Shown one piece after another: positions 39,203 to 47,957 of a stretch of DNA of 64,000 nucleotides. A model generated the notes under the pieces. That model saw only the letters and a program-made list of their open reading frames with translations. It was not told the origin of the DNA and did not search any database. The position numbers and the translations under genes are program-made. Source of the stretch: an uncultured Flavobacteriaceae bacterium (GTDB taxonomy: Bacteria > Bacteroidota > Bacteroidia > Flavobacteriales > Flavobacteriaceae); the NCBI GenBank assembly GCA_943788165.1, contig CALSPF010000003.1, positions 1 to 64,000 of the forward strand. The letters run 5' to 3'. Every line of letters starts with the position of its first letter. Within the stretch, counting starts at the first letter, position 1.

Positions 39203-39208
39203 TTTAGT

Positions 39209-41472
39209 ATGTATCTGCGACTTCTTGCTTTTGTCCTTTTTTGTCAATTTACTTTTGCTCAGCAAACCTTAACAGGTACTGTTTATGCTGAAAAAATTCC
39301 CCTAGGGGGAGCTGCTGTGATTATCAAAGGAACCAACCAAGGAACTATCACAGATGCATCAGGAATATTTTCCTTATCCTTTTCGAAGATAAAGAATCCA
39401 AAAGTAATGATCTCCTATCTGGGATATAAAACCTTCATCCAAAAGATCAAACAAACAGATAAAGACCTAGGTAATATCCATCTGTTTCCCAATGATGAGT
39501 TGGAAGAAGTCGTTGTTTCGGGCACTCTAAAACCTGTCTCAAAACTCAAAAGTGCTGTCCCAGTAGAGGTGTACTCTAAACGTTTCTTCCAGTCGAACCC
39601 AACTCCTTCGATTTTTGAGGCGCTAGAAATTGTAAATGGAATTCGACCTCAACTCAATTGTAATGTTTGCAATACGGGCGATATTCACATCAACGGTCAA
39701 GAGGGAAGTTATACCATGATACTCATCGATGGTTTGCCCATTGTGAGTGGCCTTTCAACCGTTTACGGGCTCTCCGGCATCCCCCAATCATTGATCGAAA
39801 GGGTGGAAATTGTCAAAGGGCCTGCCTCCACCTTGTACGGGTCAGAGGCCATTGGGGGTGTTATCAACCTAATCACTAAGATTCCTGAAAATGCGGCAAA
39901 ACTTATCCGTTGACTCCTTTGCCTCTGGCTGGGGGGAGTTAACTGCTGGATCTTGGGTCACAAGTATGCGCTCTCGGAAAAGAGGCCAATGGCCTCCTGG
40001 GCGTTAATTATGTCAACTACGCCAACCCCATCGACAATAATTCGTGGATGGCTTTACGGACCTCACCCTCCAGGACCGCATTTCTGTCTTCAATCAAATT
40101 GAATCGTTGGCAAAACGTTTCTCCATTGGCCAGTCAGATTCGTCTATGAAGATCGTTGGGGTGGTGCAAACGGTATGGAATCAAAGCTTTTCGTGGTGGG
40201 GATGAAGTTTATGGGGAAAGCATTTACACCAGCAGAGTGGAACTTTTTGGGAGCTACACATTCAATGACGCTGCCTCTTTTCAATTCAGCTTCAACGATC
40301 ATAATCAAAATTCTGTCTATGGTACCAACCACTTCATTGCCGATCAGACCATAGGGTTTGGCCAATTCATTTGGAATAAATCCATCAAAAAACATGCGCT
40401 TCTTTTTGGAGCTGCTTTGCGCTATACATTCTATGACGATAATACTACAGCGACTTTTGATGATCGTTTGGGGATTAATCGAGTCGAAAAGACACAGCTA
40501 CCTGGGGTTTTTATCCAAGATGAAATAGAATTAAGTCAACAACAGACACTGCTTGTGGGGTTGCGCTACGATTACAATTCACTTCACGGTAGCATATTGA
40601 CACCACGCTTGAATTATAAAATAAGTAATAAAGACCAAGCTCTACCCTTCGCCTTAGCATGGGTTCGGGCTATCGGGTTGCGCAAGTATTTACCGAAGAC
40701 CATGCGGCCTTGACCGGCGCGACGAGAAGTGGTGTTTGTGAATGATCTAGACCCTGAACAATCATGGAATGCTAATCTAAACTATGTCTATAAATTGTAT
40801 CTCCGTCAAGGCCATATCTTAGAATTTGACGCAAGCCTTTTTAGAACCGATCTTTTCGAATAAAATCATCCCCGATTACGACACCAACCCCAACCAGATT
40901 ATTTACGACAACCTCAGTAGGTAAAGCGTTCAACCCAAGGGGCTTCCCTCAATTTTAATGCTGTTTTTCTAGAGTGGCTTACGAATCAATTTAGGCCTAA
41001 CTTATATTGATGCCTTTATCCAATCTGAAGGAACCAAAAGCCGTCCCTATTTGACTGAAAGATTTCAAGCTGTATGGAAGGTGGAACAAAAATTCAGGGA
41101 AGTCCAATCTAACGCATTGATTTCACTGGCAACCTCGACTGGTCCACTCAAACTTCCATTACTTGGGAGAATTGGATCCACGAGATCAATTTTCCCCCAC
41201 ATTCAGCATCATCAACCTCCAGTTAACCAAAGTTTGGCAGAATAGCTATGAGCTGTATGGAGGTGTCAAAAACCTACTCAATTTTACACCCGCGAAGAAT
41301 AGTATTGCCCGCGCTTTTGATCCTTTTGACAACGGAGTTGGTTTTGATCCCAATGGAAATGTACAATCCACCGATGAATAACCCCCACGCCCTTACCTTT
41401 GACCCCAGCTATGTTTATGCTTCTAATCAGGGTATCCGACTTTTCTTAGGTTTCCGCTGGAAACTGAATTAA
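39209..41472 (+). pseudogene. TonB-dependent outer-membrane receptor, heavily frameshifted
   Basis: The first 234 codons (39209-39913) are clean: signal peptide (MYLRLLAFVLFCQFTFAQ), a CarboxypepD-like regulatory domain and a plug domain with MILIDGLPIVSG and ERVEIVKGPASTLYGSEAIG. An extra T near 39905 ends that frame. Barrel fragments follow in all three frames, e.g. GVNYVNYANPIDNN, the 40156-40713 piece, LYGGVKNLLNF, and the C-terminal strand GIRLFLGFRWKLN at 41472. At least five frame changes are needed. Total span (~750 codons) is normal. CNVCNTGDIHINGQEG in the plug occurs in metal-related receptors; the adjacent DtxR-type gene agrees with iron or manganese uptake. Confidence 0.85.
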
Positions 41473-41579
41473 TGTAAATCAAAAAAAAAATCAGCTCTAC
41501 AGCCTCTATGAAATGCGAAGAATGATAAACATTTGGTCCATGCGTTTCCGGTTCGCCAATGGTAGGCAACTAGCTTTTC

Positions 41580-42605
41580 TTAATTTTCGCTTAGCTTTTC
41601 ATCGGCCTTATTAGAAGATTCATCACTAGGTTTCTTTCCGTCAAATGGATATACCAACATAATTTATGTCGTATTTGCTCTAATGGCTGTTAAGGATGTA
41701 TTTTGTCCTATTTCATAGCCAAAATCTAGATCCATTTTTGGTGATTTGACCTGGAACATTGTTGAGATATAATCATTGTTACATAACGCCACACCCAATG
41801 AAAACTTCTCTTTTAACTCGATTTTGGCAATGGCAGTAAATTGATTTGGCGCATCAGAAACCATTCTATAAACCATAGAATGAATCAGATTCCATATATT
41901 CACTCCCATTTCCATTGGTAATTACATTTGCAGGAGTAGAAGAAGAATAACCCACTTTTATTCCGTCTCCAGTTTGGCCACTTTTAGTTATACCTAGGAT
42001 ATTGATATTTCCTCCACCAGCGTTTATGGTCCCTTGTTTTATCCAAAACCCATAGCGTTGTGGATGATATTGCGATATTGGCGAAAAACTTGTAGTTCCG
42101 TATCCTACTGCATAATCAGTAAGCGGATCAGTTCCCCCTCCAACAGTAAAATCTCCCCCATTGGTAGTGGTGTTTGTATTTTCAAAATACGCCCCTCCTT
42201 CTTCATCATTGGTCCGAATCTGACCAAAAAATCAAATTTAACTCCCCTACCGTAGCCGAAATTCCTGCTGTTGAAGAAAAAATTACCCGATCAGTTGCTT
42301 TTGACCGTGAGAGTGGCATCTCCTCCACTGGAGTTACTAATTGAGATAGTAATATCAATTTCACCGTTAGTCATTTCGACAATAACACTGGTTTATGCAT
42401 CTAAATACCCCTCTATTACAGAGGTATTTATTGCTGCAGCATTATTTGCTGTTATAGTAATCGGGTTGACTCCAGTAGAAGTCCAGTTGGTTCCAGAAAC
42501 GCCTGTTTCTCCAGCAGAATAAATAGTAAGTATCTGATTATCAATAGATAAAAAACCACAGAGTACAAATAAGTAAATAGATAAGTGCTTTCTAATCGTT
42601 TTCAT
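41580..42605 (-). pseudogene. T9SS-type repeat adhesin fragment joined to a PorP/SprF tail, decayed
   Basis: The minus strand starts at 42605 with a signal-like peptide (MKTIRKHLSIYLFVLCGF) and beta-repeat adhesin text (NWTSTGVNPITI, ANNAAAINTSVIEG). The next pieces, in shifting frames, read GGDFTVGGGTDPLTDYAVG and TINAGGGNINILGITKSG. At about 41900 it changes without a gap into the end of a PorP/SprF-like outer-membrane protein: DAPNQFTAIAKIEL, MDLDFGYEIGQNT, then a TAA where Glu is expected, then IMLVYPFDGKK and a stop at 41580. Such adhesin and PorP genes are usual neighbours, so a deletion probably fused two adjacent genes. Family calls are from pattern memory. Confidence 0.6.
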
Positions 42606-42880
42606 ATGATCATAAATCTTTAAATAGTTGTTTTACCCTTACTGGATAAAATTAATTTTGCAACATTACGTCATCTTCCCTTTTTTAGCTAACCTAATAA
42701 ACACGAATTAGTACACTTTCAAGGAAAACATACCAATTTAAATTGTCTGCTAGAAACATTAAAATGATCCAAATTAATGGAATTCTCAACAGACCTTTTT
42801 TTTAAATTGAATCCAATTAAAGCTGCATTAAAATGAAGAAGTTTTGTGTTTTTTTTTCATCTTTACAAAAAGCCATTTCA

Positions 42881-43420
42881 ATGAAACTGAAATTAACACT
42901 CCTGTCCTTATTACTGCTGGGTTTTTTAGATAAAACAAATCTTAGTGCACAAGAAAAAGAAACGACAAGCACTTACTACCTCATTCGTCATACCGAAAAA
43001 GTAACCACCGATAAATCCAATCGAGATCCAGAATTAAACTCAATTGGAAAAGAACATGCACTTCATTGGGCGGAAACATTCAAAATCGTTGCTTTTGATG
43101 CCATCTATTCTACCGATTATATTCGTACTCAAAATACAGCCGCGCCCATTGCCCAACAACAAGGGTTGCCCATCCTTCCATATAACCCTAGAACACTATT
43201 TAACGCTGAATTTCAGCGAGCTACCAAGGGGAAGACAGTATTAATTGTGGGGCATTCGAACACCACCCCGGCTTTTGTTAATGCAATGCTAGGCGAAAAA
43301 AAATTCACTTCATTGTCTGAAGATGATTACAACAGCCTCTTTATTGTTTCTAAACAAGGGGAATATAGTAATCCCATTCTATTGAATATTCCCTTCAAAG
43401 GATCAAGTCCTTCCAATTAA
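42881..43420 (+). CDS. Histidine phosphatase family protein, secreted
   Basis: 179 residues from ATG 42881, giving a signal peptide (MKLKLTLLSLLLLGFLDK...SAQ); an ATG at 42833 would add 16 residues. Catalytic LIRHTEK (RH at the phospho-acceptor site) and a second His in IVGHSNTTPA are present. Predicted periplasmic phosphomonoesterase of the phosphoglycerate-mutase-like branch; substrate unknown. The 275 bp upstream to 42606 show nothing coding. A zinc metalloprotease gene follows 26 nt later. Confidence 0.85.
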   Translation: MKLKLTLLSLLLLGFLDKTNLSAQEKETTSTYYLIRHTEKVTTDKSNRDPELNSIGKEHALHWAETFKIVAFDAIYSTDYIRTQNTAAPIAQQQGLPILPYNPRTLFNAEFQRATKGKTVLIVGHSNTTPAFVNAMLGEKKFTSLSEDDYNSLFIVSKQGEYSNPILLNIPFKGSSPSN

Positions 43421-43446
43421 AATAATATCAACTTCAATTTTTCCAG

Positions 43447-45783
43447 ATGAAACAAATTATTTTTCTGCTTACATTAGTTTTAAGCTTGTCCGTAACAGCG
43501 CAAAAAAAAGAGAAATCAACCCAACCTAAATCGATTGATTCATTGACCACTAAAATGGTGCAAAAGCGAGGCATCATTACCACCTACCTAAATGATGAAA
43601 ACAAATTGTTCTTTGAAGTGGATGAAAGTGTTTTGAATAAAGACTTATTGGTTGTTACACGTATTGCCCAGCTCCCAGCAAACTATTCTGCCTACCTAAA
43701 TGCTGGCTCCAAAACAGCTGAGCAGGTGCTCCGCTTTTCGAAAAAAGGAAAAAAGATAATTCTTAAGCAAGTTGGCTATGCCAATATTGCTGACGAGGGC
43801 GATCCTATTGCCCTCAGTGTTGCTGAAAATAATTTCCACCCCATTCTGGCTGCCTTTGACATTAAAAATAAGGAGGAAGATCGGTTTTTAATCGATGTAA
43901 GTAGTCATTTTTTGGCCGACTCCCCAGGCTTCAATATTATCCGCAAGGGAGACAAAGAGCGTTATAAAATCGGTAGTGTTGACAAAAAGAGAAGCAGTAT
44001 TGACAGTGCGAATAGCTTTCCAAAAAACACTGAGGTTGTCCATACGTTAACCTTCAGCGTAAATAAACACCCACGCACCAATAGAGCTAATACATTTAGT
44101 TTTCAAATCAATCATTCTTTTGTTGCATTACCAGAAAACCCTATGCCCATTCGCTATGAAGACAAGCGTGTTGGCTGGTTTAGCTTAAATAAAATCAACT
44201 ATAGTTCCGATGCCTTAAAAGCAGACGACTATTCCATCGTACGACGTTGGCGTTTGGAACCCAAAGACAAAGCTGCCTATGCTGCTGGAGAATTGGTAGA
44301 ACCCATTCAACCAATCGTTTACTATCTCGATCCTGCCACTCCCTTAAAATGGCGGAAGTACTTTAAGATGGGAATTGAAGACTGGAATTCGGCCTTTGCA
44401 AAAGCTGGTTTTAAAAACGCCATCCTAGCCAAAGACCCCCCTTCAAAAGAAGAAGATCCCGATTTTAGCCCCGAAGACATTCGTTATTCAACGGTTCGCT
44501 ACGTTGCCTCAACTACCCGAAACGCTACCGGACCAAGTGTTTGTGATCCCAGAACTGGAGAAATTTTAGAAAGCGACATCATTTGGTACCACAATCACCT
44601 TCGCTCCTACCGTAACCGCTATTTACTGGAAACGGCAGCAGCCAATCCCAAGGCCAGATCACTAAACACTCCCGAAGAAGAGATTGGAGAAATGATGCGA
44701 AGGGTCATATCACATGAAATTGGACATGCTTTGGGGCTCCCTCACAACATGAAAGCCAGCAGTGCTTATCCTGTTGATTCCTTACGCTCGGGAGAATTCA
44801 CCCAAAAGTATGGGGTCGCAACCACTATCATGGATTATGCTCGCTACAACTACATTGCCCAGCCGGGCGATGAGAACATTCGTTTTGTTCGCCAATTGGG
44901 CCCCTATGATGACTATTCAATTGAATGGGGATATCGCTACTATGATAAGTCTCCCGAGGAAGAAAAAAAGATTTTGAGTCAATTCGTTGATGAAAAATCT
45001 CTAGATCCAATGTATATGTTTGGTGGTCGTGGAAATGATCCAGATGCACAAACTGAAAACATTGGTGATGATCCTGTAAAAGCAAGTTTTTATGGCTTAA
45101 AAAATTTGAAGATTGTCGCCAGAAATCTTATGGATTGGACTCTTCAACCTAACGATGATTATACCGACTTGAATGAGTTATATGGAGAACTTACGGGTGT
45201 TTATAGACGATACATTAACCATGTGCACAGCATCATTGGTGGAGTCAACAAAACACAACACACCACCAACCAACAAGAAGTAGTTACCTACAAAAGTGTT
45301 GAGAAAGCCAAACAAATAGAAGCCTTGGCCTTTTTAAACACCCATGTGTGGGAAACCCAAGCATGGCTCATGCAACCTCAATTAATCTCTGAAATTAAAA
45401 GCGAAGGCATTTTGTTAAATCTTCAGAACCTACAGCGGTCTGCCATGACGCGCTTGCTTGCAACCAAGAAACTAAATCGATTGCTTTCTACCCAGAATAC
45501 CCTAGAAGGAAATGGATTAACGGTAAATGAACTGTTGAACATCTTGTTCAACGACATCATTAAAAACGTTAGTAAACCTGATGTATCGCGGCAAAGTTTA
45601 CAAATTCATTTTGCACATCAAATCAAAATTTTACAAGAAGAAGAAAAATTGAATCCAACCATTAAGGCTAGTTTAGTTGACTTGGAATGTCGTTTACACA
45701 AGACAGCCAAACGCAAAGCAAGAATGAACGCTGGAGACCTTAAAAAACATTATGCTTATTTAGCAGAGCAAACAGACGACTAG
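43447..45783 (+). CDS. Large secreted zinc metalloprotease (DUF5117/DUF5118-type)
   Basis: 778 residues with a signal peptide (MKQIIFLLTLVLSLSVTA). The N-terminal third carries the DUF5118/DUF5117 regions usual in this Bacteroidetes family (MVQKRGIITTYL, DLLVVTRIAQLP), and the zinc site SHEIGHALGLPHNMKAS is near residue 423, a metzincin-type HExxHxxGxxH. The IMDYARYNYIAQPGD segment after it fits the Met-turn region. Expected in periplasm or outside; no T9SS C-terminal domain recognised. Substrate unknown. Confidence 0.88.
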   Translation: MKQIIFLLTLVLSLSVTAQKKEKSTQPKSIDSLTTKMVQKRGIITTYLNDENKLFFEVDESVLNKDLLVVTRIAQLPANYSAYLNAGSKTAEQVLRFSKKGKKIILKQVGYANIADEGDPIALSVAENNFHPILAAFDIKNKEEDRFLIDVSSHFLADSPGFNIIRKGDKERYKIGSVDKKRSSIDSANSFPKNTEVVHTLTFSVNKHPRTNRANTFSFQINHSFVALPENPMPIRYEDKRVGWFSLNKINYSSDALKADDYSIVRRWRLEPKDKAAYAAGELVEPIQPIVYYLDPATPLKWRKYFKMGIEDWNSAFAKAGFKNAILAKDPPSKEEDPDFSPEDIRYSTVRYVASTTRNATGPSVCDPRTGEILESDIIWYHNHLRSYRNRYLLETAAANPKARSLNTPEEEIGEMMRRVISHEIGHALGLPHNMKASSAYPVDSLRSGEFTQKYGVATTIMDYARYNYIAQPGDENIRFVRQLGPYDDYSIEWGYRYYDKSPEEEKKILSQFVDEKSLDPMYMFGGRGNDPDAQTENIGDDPVKASFYGLKNLKIVARNLMDWTLQPNDDYTDLNELYGELTGVYRRYINHVHSIIGGVNKTQHTTNQQEVVTYKSVEKAKQIEALAFLNTHVWETQAWLMQPQLISEIKSEGILLNLQNLQRSAMTRLLATKKLNRLLSTQNTLEGNGLTVNELLNILFNDIIKNVSKPDVSRQSLQIHFAHQIKILQEEEKLNPTIKASLVDLECRLHKTAKRKARMNAGDLKKHYAYLAEQTDD

Positions 45784-45785
45784 CA

Positions 45786-46727
45786 CTAACCGAAGATTTC
45801 ATTTACAATTTCAAAAGCTGTTTCTGCCATTTTGTTTCCCTTCTCATCTAAAAGTGGATTGATCTCACATACCTCTAAGCAAACTACTTTCTCAGTAGAA
45901 ATAAACCCTTGAATCAATTGTTTTATTTCTGCTGGGTCAAAGCCTTTTGAGATCGGTGTGCCTGTTCCTTTTGAAATCAAATCGCAATCCATACTGTCAA
46001 CGTCAAAAGTAATATAAATAAGATCAACTTCTTTCAAGCTTTCAATGGCTTCTTGTAAGCATACAGCCATGGAACGATAGCGGGTTTCATGAACCGCGTA
46101 GGTGCGAATTCCAAGGTCTTCTATCACATTATCTTCAGCTTCTTCTGTAGAGCGCAGTCCAAAATAAAGAAGATGTTCGGGTTTAATCTTAGGATGATCA
46201 CCCCCTAATGCTTTTATTTGATCCCAACTTTTCTTAGTTGCCTCGTCAATTGTATTAACACCATACTTTTCATTATCTAACCCAAGCGCTGCAGCTAGTG
46301 GCATCCCGTGGATGTTTCCAGAAGGAGAACTTAGTGGTGTATGCAAATCTGCATGTGCATCAATCCATATGGCAGCAACAGTCTTTCCTGGGTTTGCATG
46401 CGTTATTCCCGCCAAAGTACCCAAAGCAGAAGAATGATCGCCTGAAATGACAAAAGGAAAATGTTGCTGGCGCAATACCATAGAAGTAACATCACACACA
46501 CGTTCGCATTGTTCTGCAACAAAATTGATTCGCTTGGCAAAAGTGTTATTTACTTTATCATAAATAGATTCATTATGGGTTGGAACATCAATAAAAGGGT
46601 AGCGATTAAAGAAGTCATTCTCAGCATTAATTGCTGCAATTTCAAGGGCATCTATTCCCATATCCGATCCTCTTGTTCCCGCACCAATATCAGATCTGTT
46701 CTTGATTACTTTCAGTGGTCTCATCAA
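45786..46727 (-). CDS. Arginase/agmatinase-family ureohydrolase, probable arginase
   Basis: 313 residues with the complete dimanganese site: GDHSSALG (His), WIDAHADLHTP (Asp-His-Asp) and TFDVDSMDCDL (Asp-Asp); SSPSGNIHGMPLA matches the arginase substrate loop rather than agmatinase. Hydrolyses arginine to ornithine and urea. It is monocistronic and far from the arginine operon. Ornithine made here could feed proline formation. Its stop is 3 nt from the converging metalloprotease stop. Confidence 0.9.
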   Translation of the reverse strand: MMRPLKVIKNRSDIGAGTRGSDMGIDALEIAAINAENDFFNRYPFIDVPTHNESIYDKVNNTFAKRINFVAEQCERVCDVTSMVLRQQHFPFVISGDHSSALGTLAGITHANPGKTVAAIWIDAHADLHTPLSSPSGNIHGMPLAAALGLDNEKYGVNTIDEATKKSWDQIKALGGDHPKIKPEHLLYFGLRSTEEAEDNVIEDLGIRTYAVHETRYRSMAVCLQEAIESLKEVDLIYITFDVDSMDCDLISKGTGTPISKGFDPAEIKQLIQGFISTEKVVCLEVCEINPLLDEKGNKMAETAFEIVNEIFG

Positions 46728-46804
46728 AATTTAATTTAAAACGGAAATGTACATATTTCTTTAAAATGTGTTCTAATAACGCTTCGCTATTTTAGTTGAT
46801 TTTT

Positions 46805-46812
46805 TATCTTTG
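46805..46812 (+). promoter_or_regulatory. Promoter -7 element of the terB-like gene
   Basis: TATCTTTG fits TAnnTTTG exactly, 16 nt before ATG 46828. It overlaps an in-frame TTG at 46810, supporting the ATG as the real start. Confidence 0.6.
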
Positions 46813-46827
46813 AGCAAAACTAATTTT

Positions 46828-47244
46828 ATGTCATTTTCAGATCTTTTTACCTCAGGCTTCAAACAACGCAACCGCGATCATTTTGCAGCAATTGTTCGTG
46901 TTGCCCTTTCAGACGGTATTGTTACCGATGAAGAAAAAGCTTTCTTAAACAGAACAGCAATTAATCTTGAAATAGATGATGCTGAAGTAGCTGAAATTAT
47001 GGCAAATCCAGATAACTATCCTATCAATCCGCCTGCCGACGAAAAAAGTCGTTTAGAACGCTTGTACGACTTGACGCGTATGGTTTATGCCGATAATATT
47101 GCTGACGAAGAAGAAGTGCTCTTACTCAACCGCTTGGTTATTGGATTAGGGTTTAACACGGAAGATTCCAGTGCCATTGCGCAAAAAGCATTGACACATG
47201 TTGCCAATGGTGCCGATGAAGACGAATTTGTCGCTGCATTCTAA
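46828..47244 (+). CDS. TerB-like acidic protein
   Basis: 138 residues, strongly acidic, all-helical in appearance. It contains the TerB/DjlA-type pattern: AIVRVALSDGIVTDEEKAFLN, then YDLTRMVYADNIADEEEVLLL, a repeated helix pair with acidic patches thought to bind divalent cations. No other ter genes are nearby, so a tellurite-resistance role is doubtful. Start chosen at ATG 46828 because the upstream TTG lies in the promoter. Confidence 0.8.
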   Translation: MSFSDLFTSGFKQRNRDHFAAIVRVALSDGIVTDEEKAFLNRTAINLEIDDAEVAEIMANPDNYPINPPADEKSRLERLYDLTRMVYADNIADEEEVLLLNRLVIGLGFNTEDSSAIAQKALTHVANGADEDEFVAAF

Positions 47245-47245
47245 A

Positions 47246-47455
47246 CTAATTTTTATCTTTTATCTTTTCAATGATTGCTTGTCCAAACAAGCATAATCCA
47301 CTATTAGTTACGATTAAGGCAATTGTACCTAACACGACCCACTGCGAGTTTGCTGTGTATTTCATGATAATGGCTTCCCCTAAAAGAGAAAGTCCAAAAC
47401 CAAACATGACTAATCCACTAACGGCATAGAGCAACCACTTTGTTTTTGTTTTCAT
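47246..47455 (-). CDS. Small two-helix membrane protein
   Basis: 69 residues from ATG 47455 (MKTKTKWLLYAV). Two hydrophobic segments (about 7-28 and 37-58) and a charged tail (IEKIKDKN). ATG 47482 is also in frame but would nearly abut the upstream gene. No family recognised. It follows the DUF6174 lipoprotein gene on the same strand and is probably co-transcribed. Confidence 0.6.
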   Translation of the reverse strand: MKTKTKWLLYAVSGLVMFGFGLSLLGEAIIMKYTANSQWVVLGTIALIVTNSGLCLFGQAIIEKIKDKN

Positions 47456-47485
47456 TTCTTTTTTTGGGAAAGATAATGACAAAAA

Positions 47486-47929
47486 TTAGTCAAGTAGATA
47501 AAAGTCCGAAAAGCTAAACCCAATTTCTTCATCTGCTATTCTTTCATCCATGTCAAAATAAAAGGAATAGGGAAAACCATAAGTACCGTCGTAAAAGATT
47601 CTTGCGATAGCAGGTTGTTGCAATAGACGTTCTTCAATAAAATCAAAAGCTTCGTCAATGGTCAAAAACTCATAGGAAAACTGTTCTTCAAAAGGACCAC
47701 CGTTTACCTCAACAAGCCTCTTGTCTTCAATGCGTAAAAGCTTTGGAAAGACAAATTCGCTCGCACAGAAACAACTCGCCTCCTGAGTGATTTCGTAGCT
47801 ATCAATATTATTTGATTCCCATAAAGTGCGAAAGCTTGCTAATCGATCAAGCTCAGCGTCCAATACAATTATGTCTTTCTCGCAGCTTGCAAGAAAAAAA
47901 AAGGATATAAGAAGAAGTACCTTTTTCAT
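47486..47929 (-). CDS. DUF6174-like lipoprotein
   Basis: 147 residues. Lipoprotein signal MKKVLLLISFFFLASCEKD with Cys at 16. The middle contains the NIDSYEITQEASCFC pattern resembling DUF6174 proteins, which have paired cysteines. Lies 28 nt downstream of ccsBA on the same strand. Function unknown. Confidence 0.7.
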   Translation of the reverse strand: MKKVLLLISFFFLASCEKDIIVLDAELDRLASFRTLWESNNIDSYEITQEASCFCASEFVFPKLLRIEDKRLVEVNGGPFEEQFSYEFLTIDEAFDFIEERLLQQPAIARIFYDGTYGFPYSFYFDMDERIADEEIGFSFSDFYLLD

Positions 47930-47957
47930 ATCCTAAGAAATACAATTACCATACCAC

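Noticed and set aside
46828-47244. Tellurite-resistance function for the TerB-like protein
   Set aside because: No other ter genes nearby; the domain also occurs in unrelated contexts.
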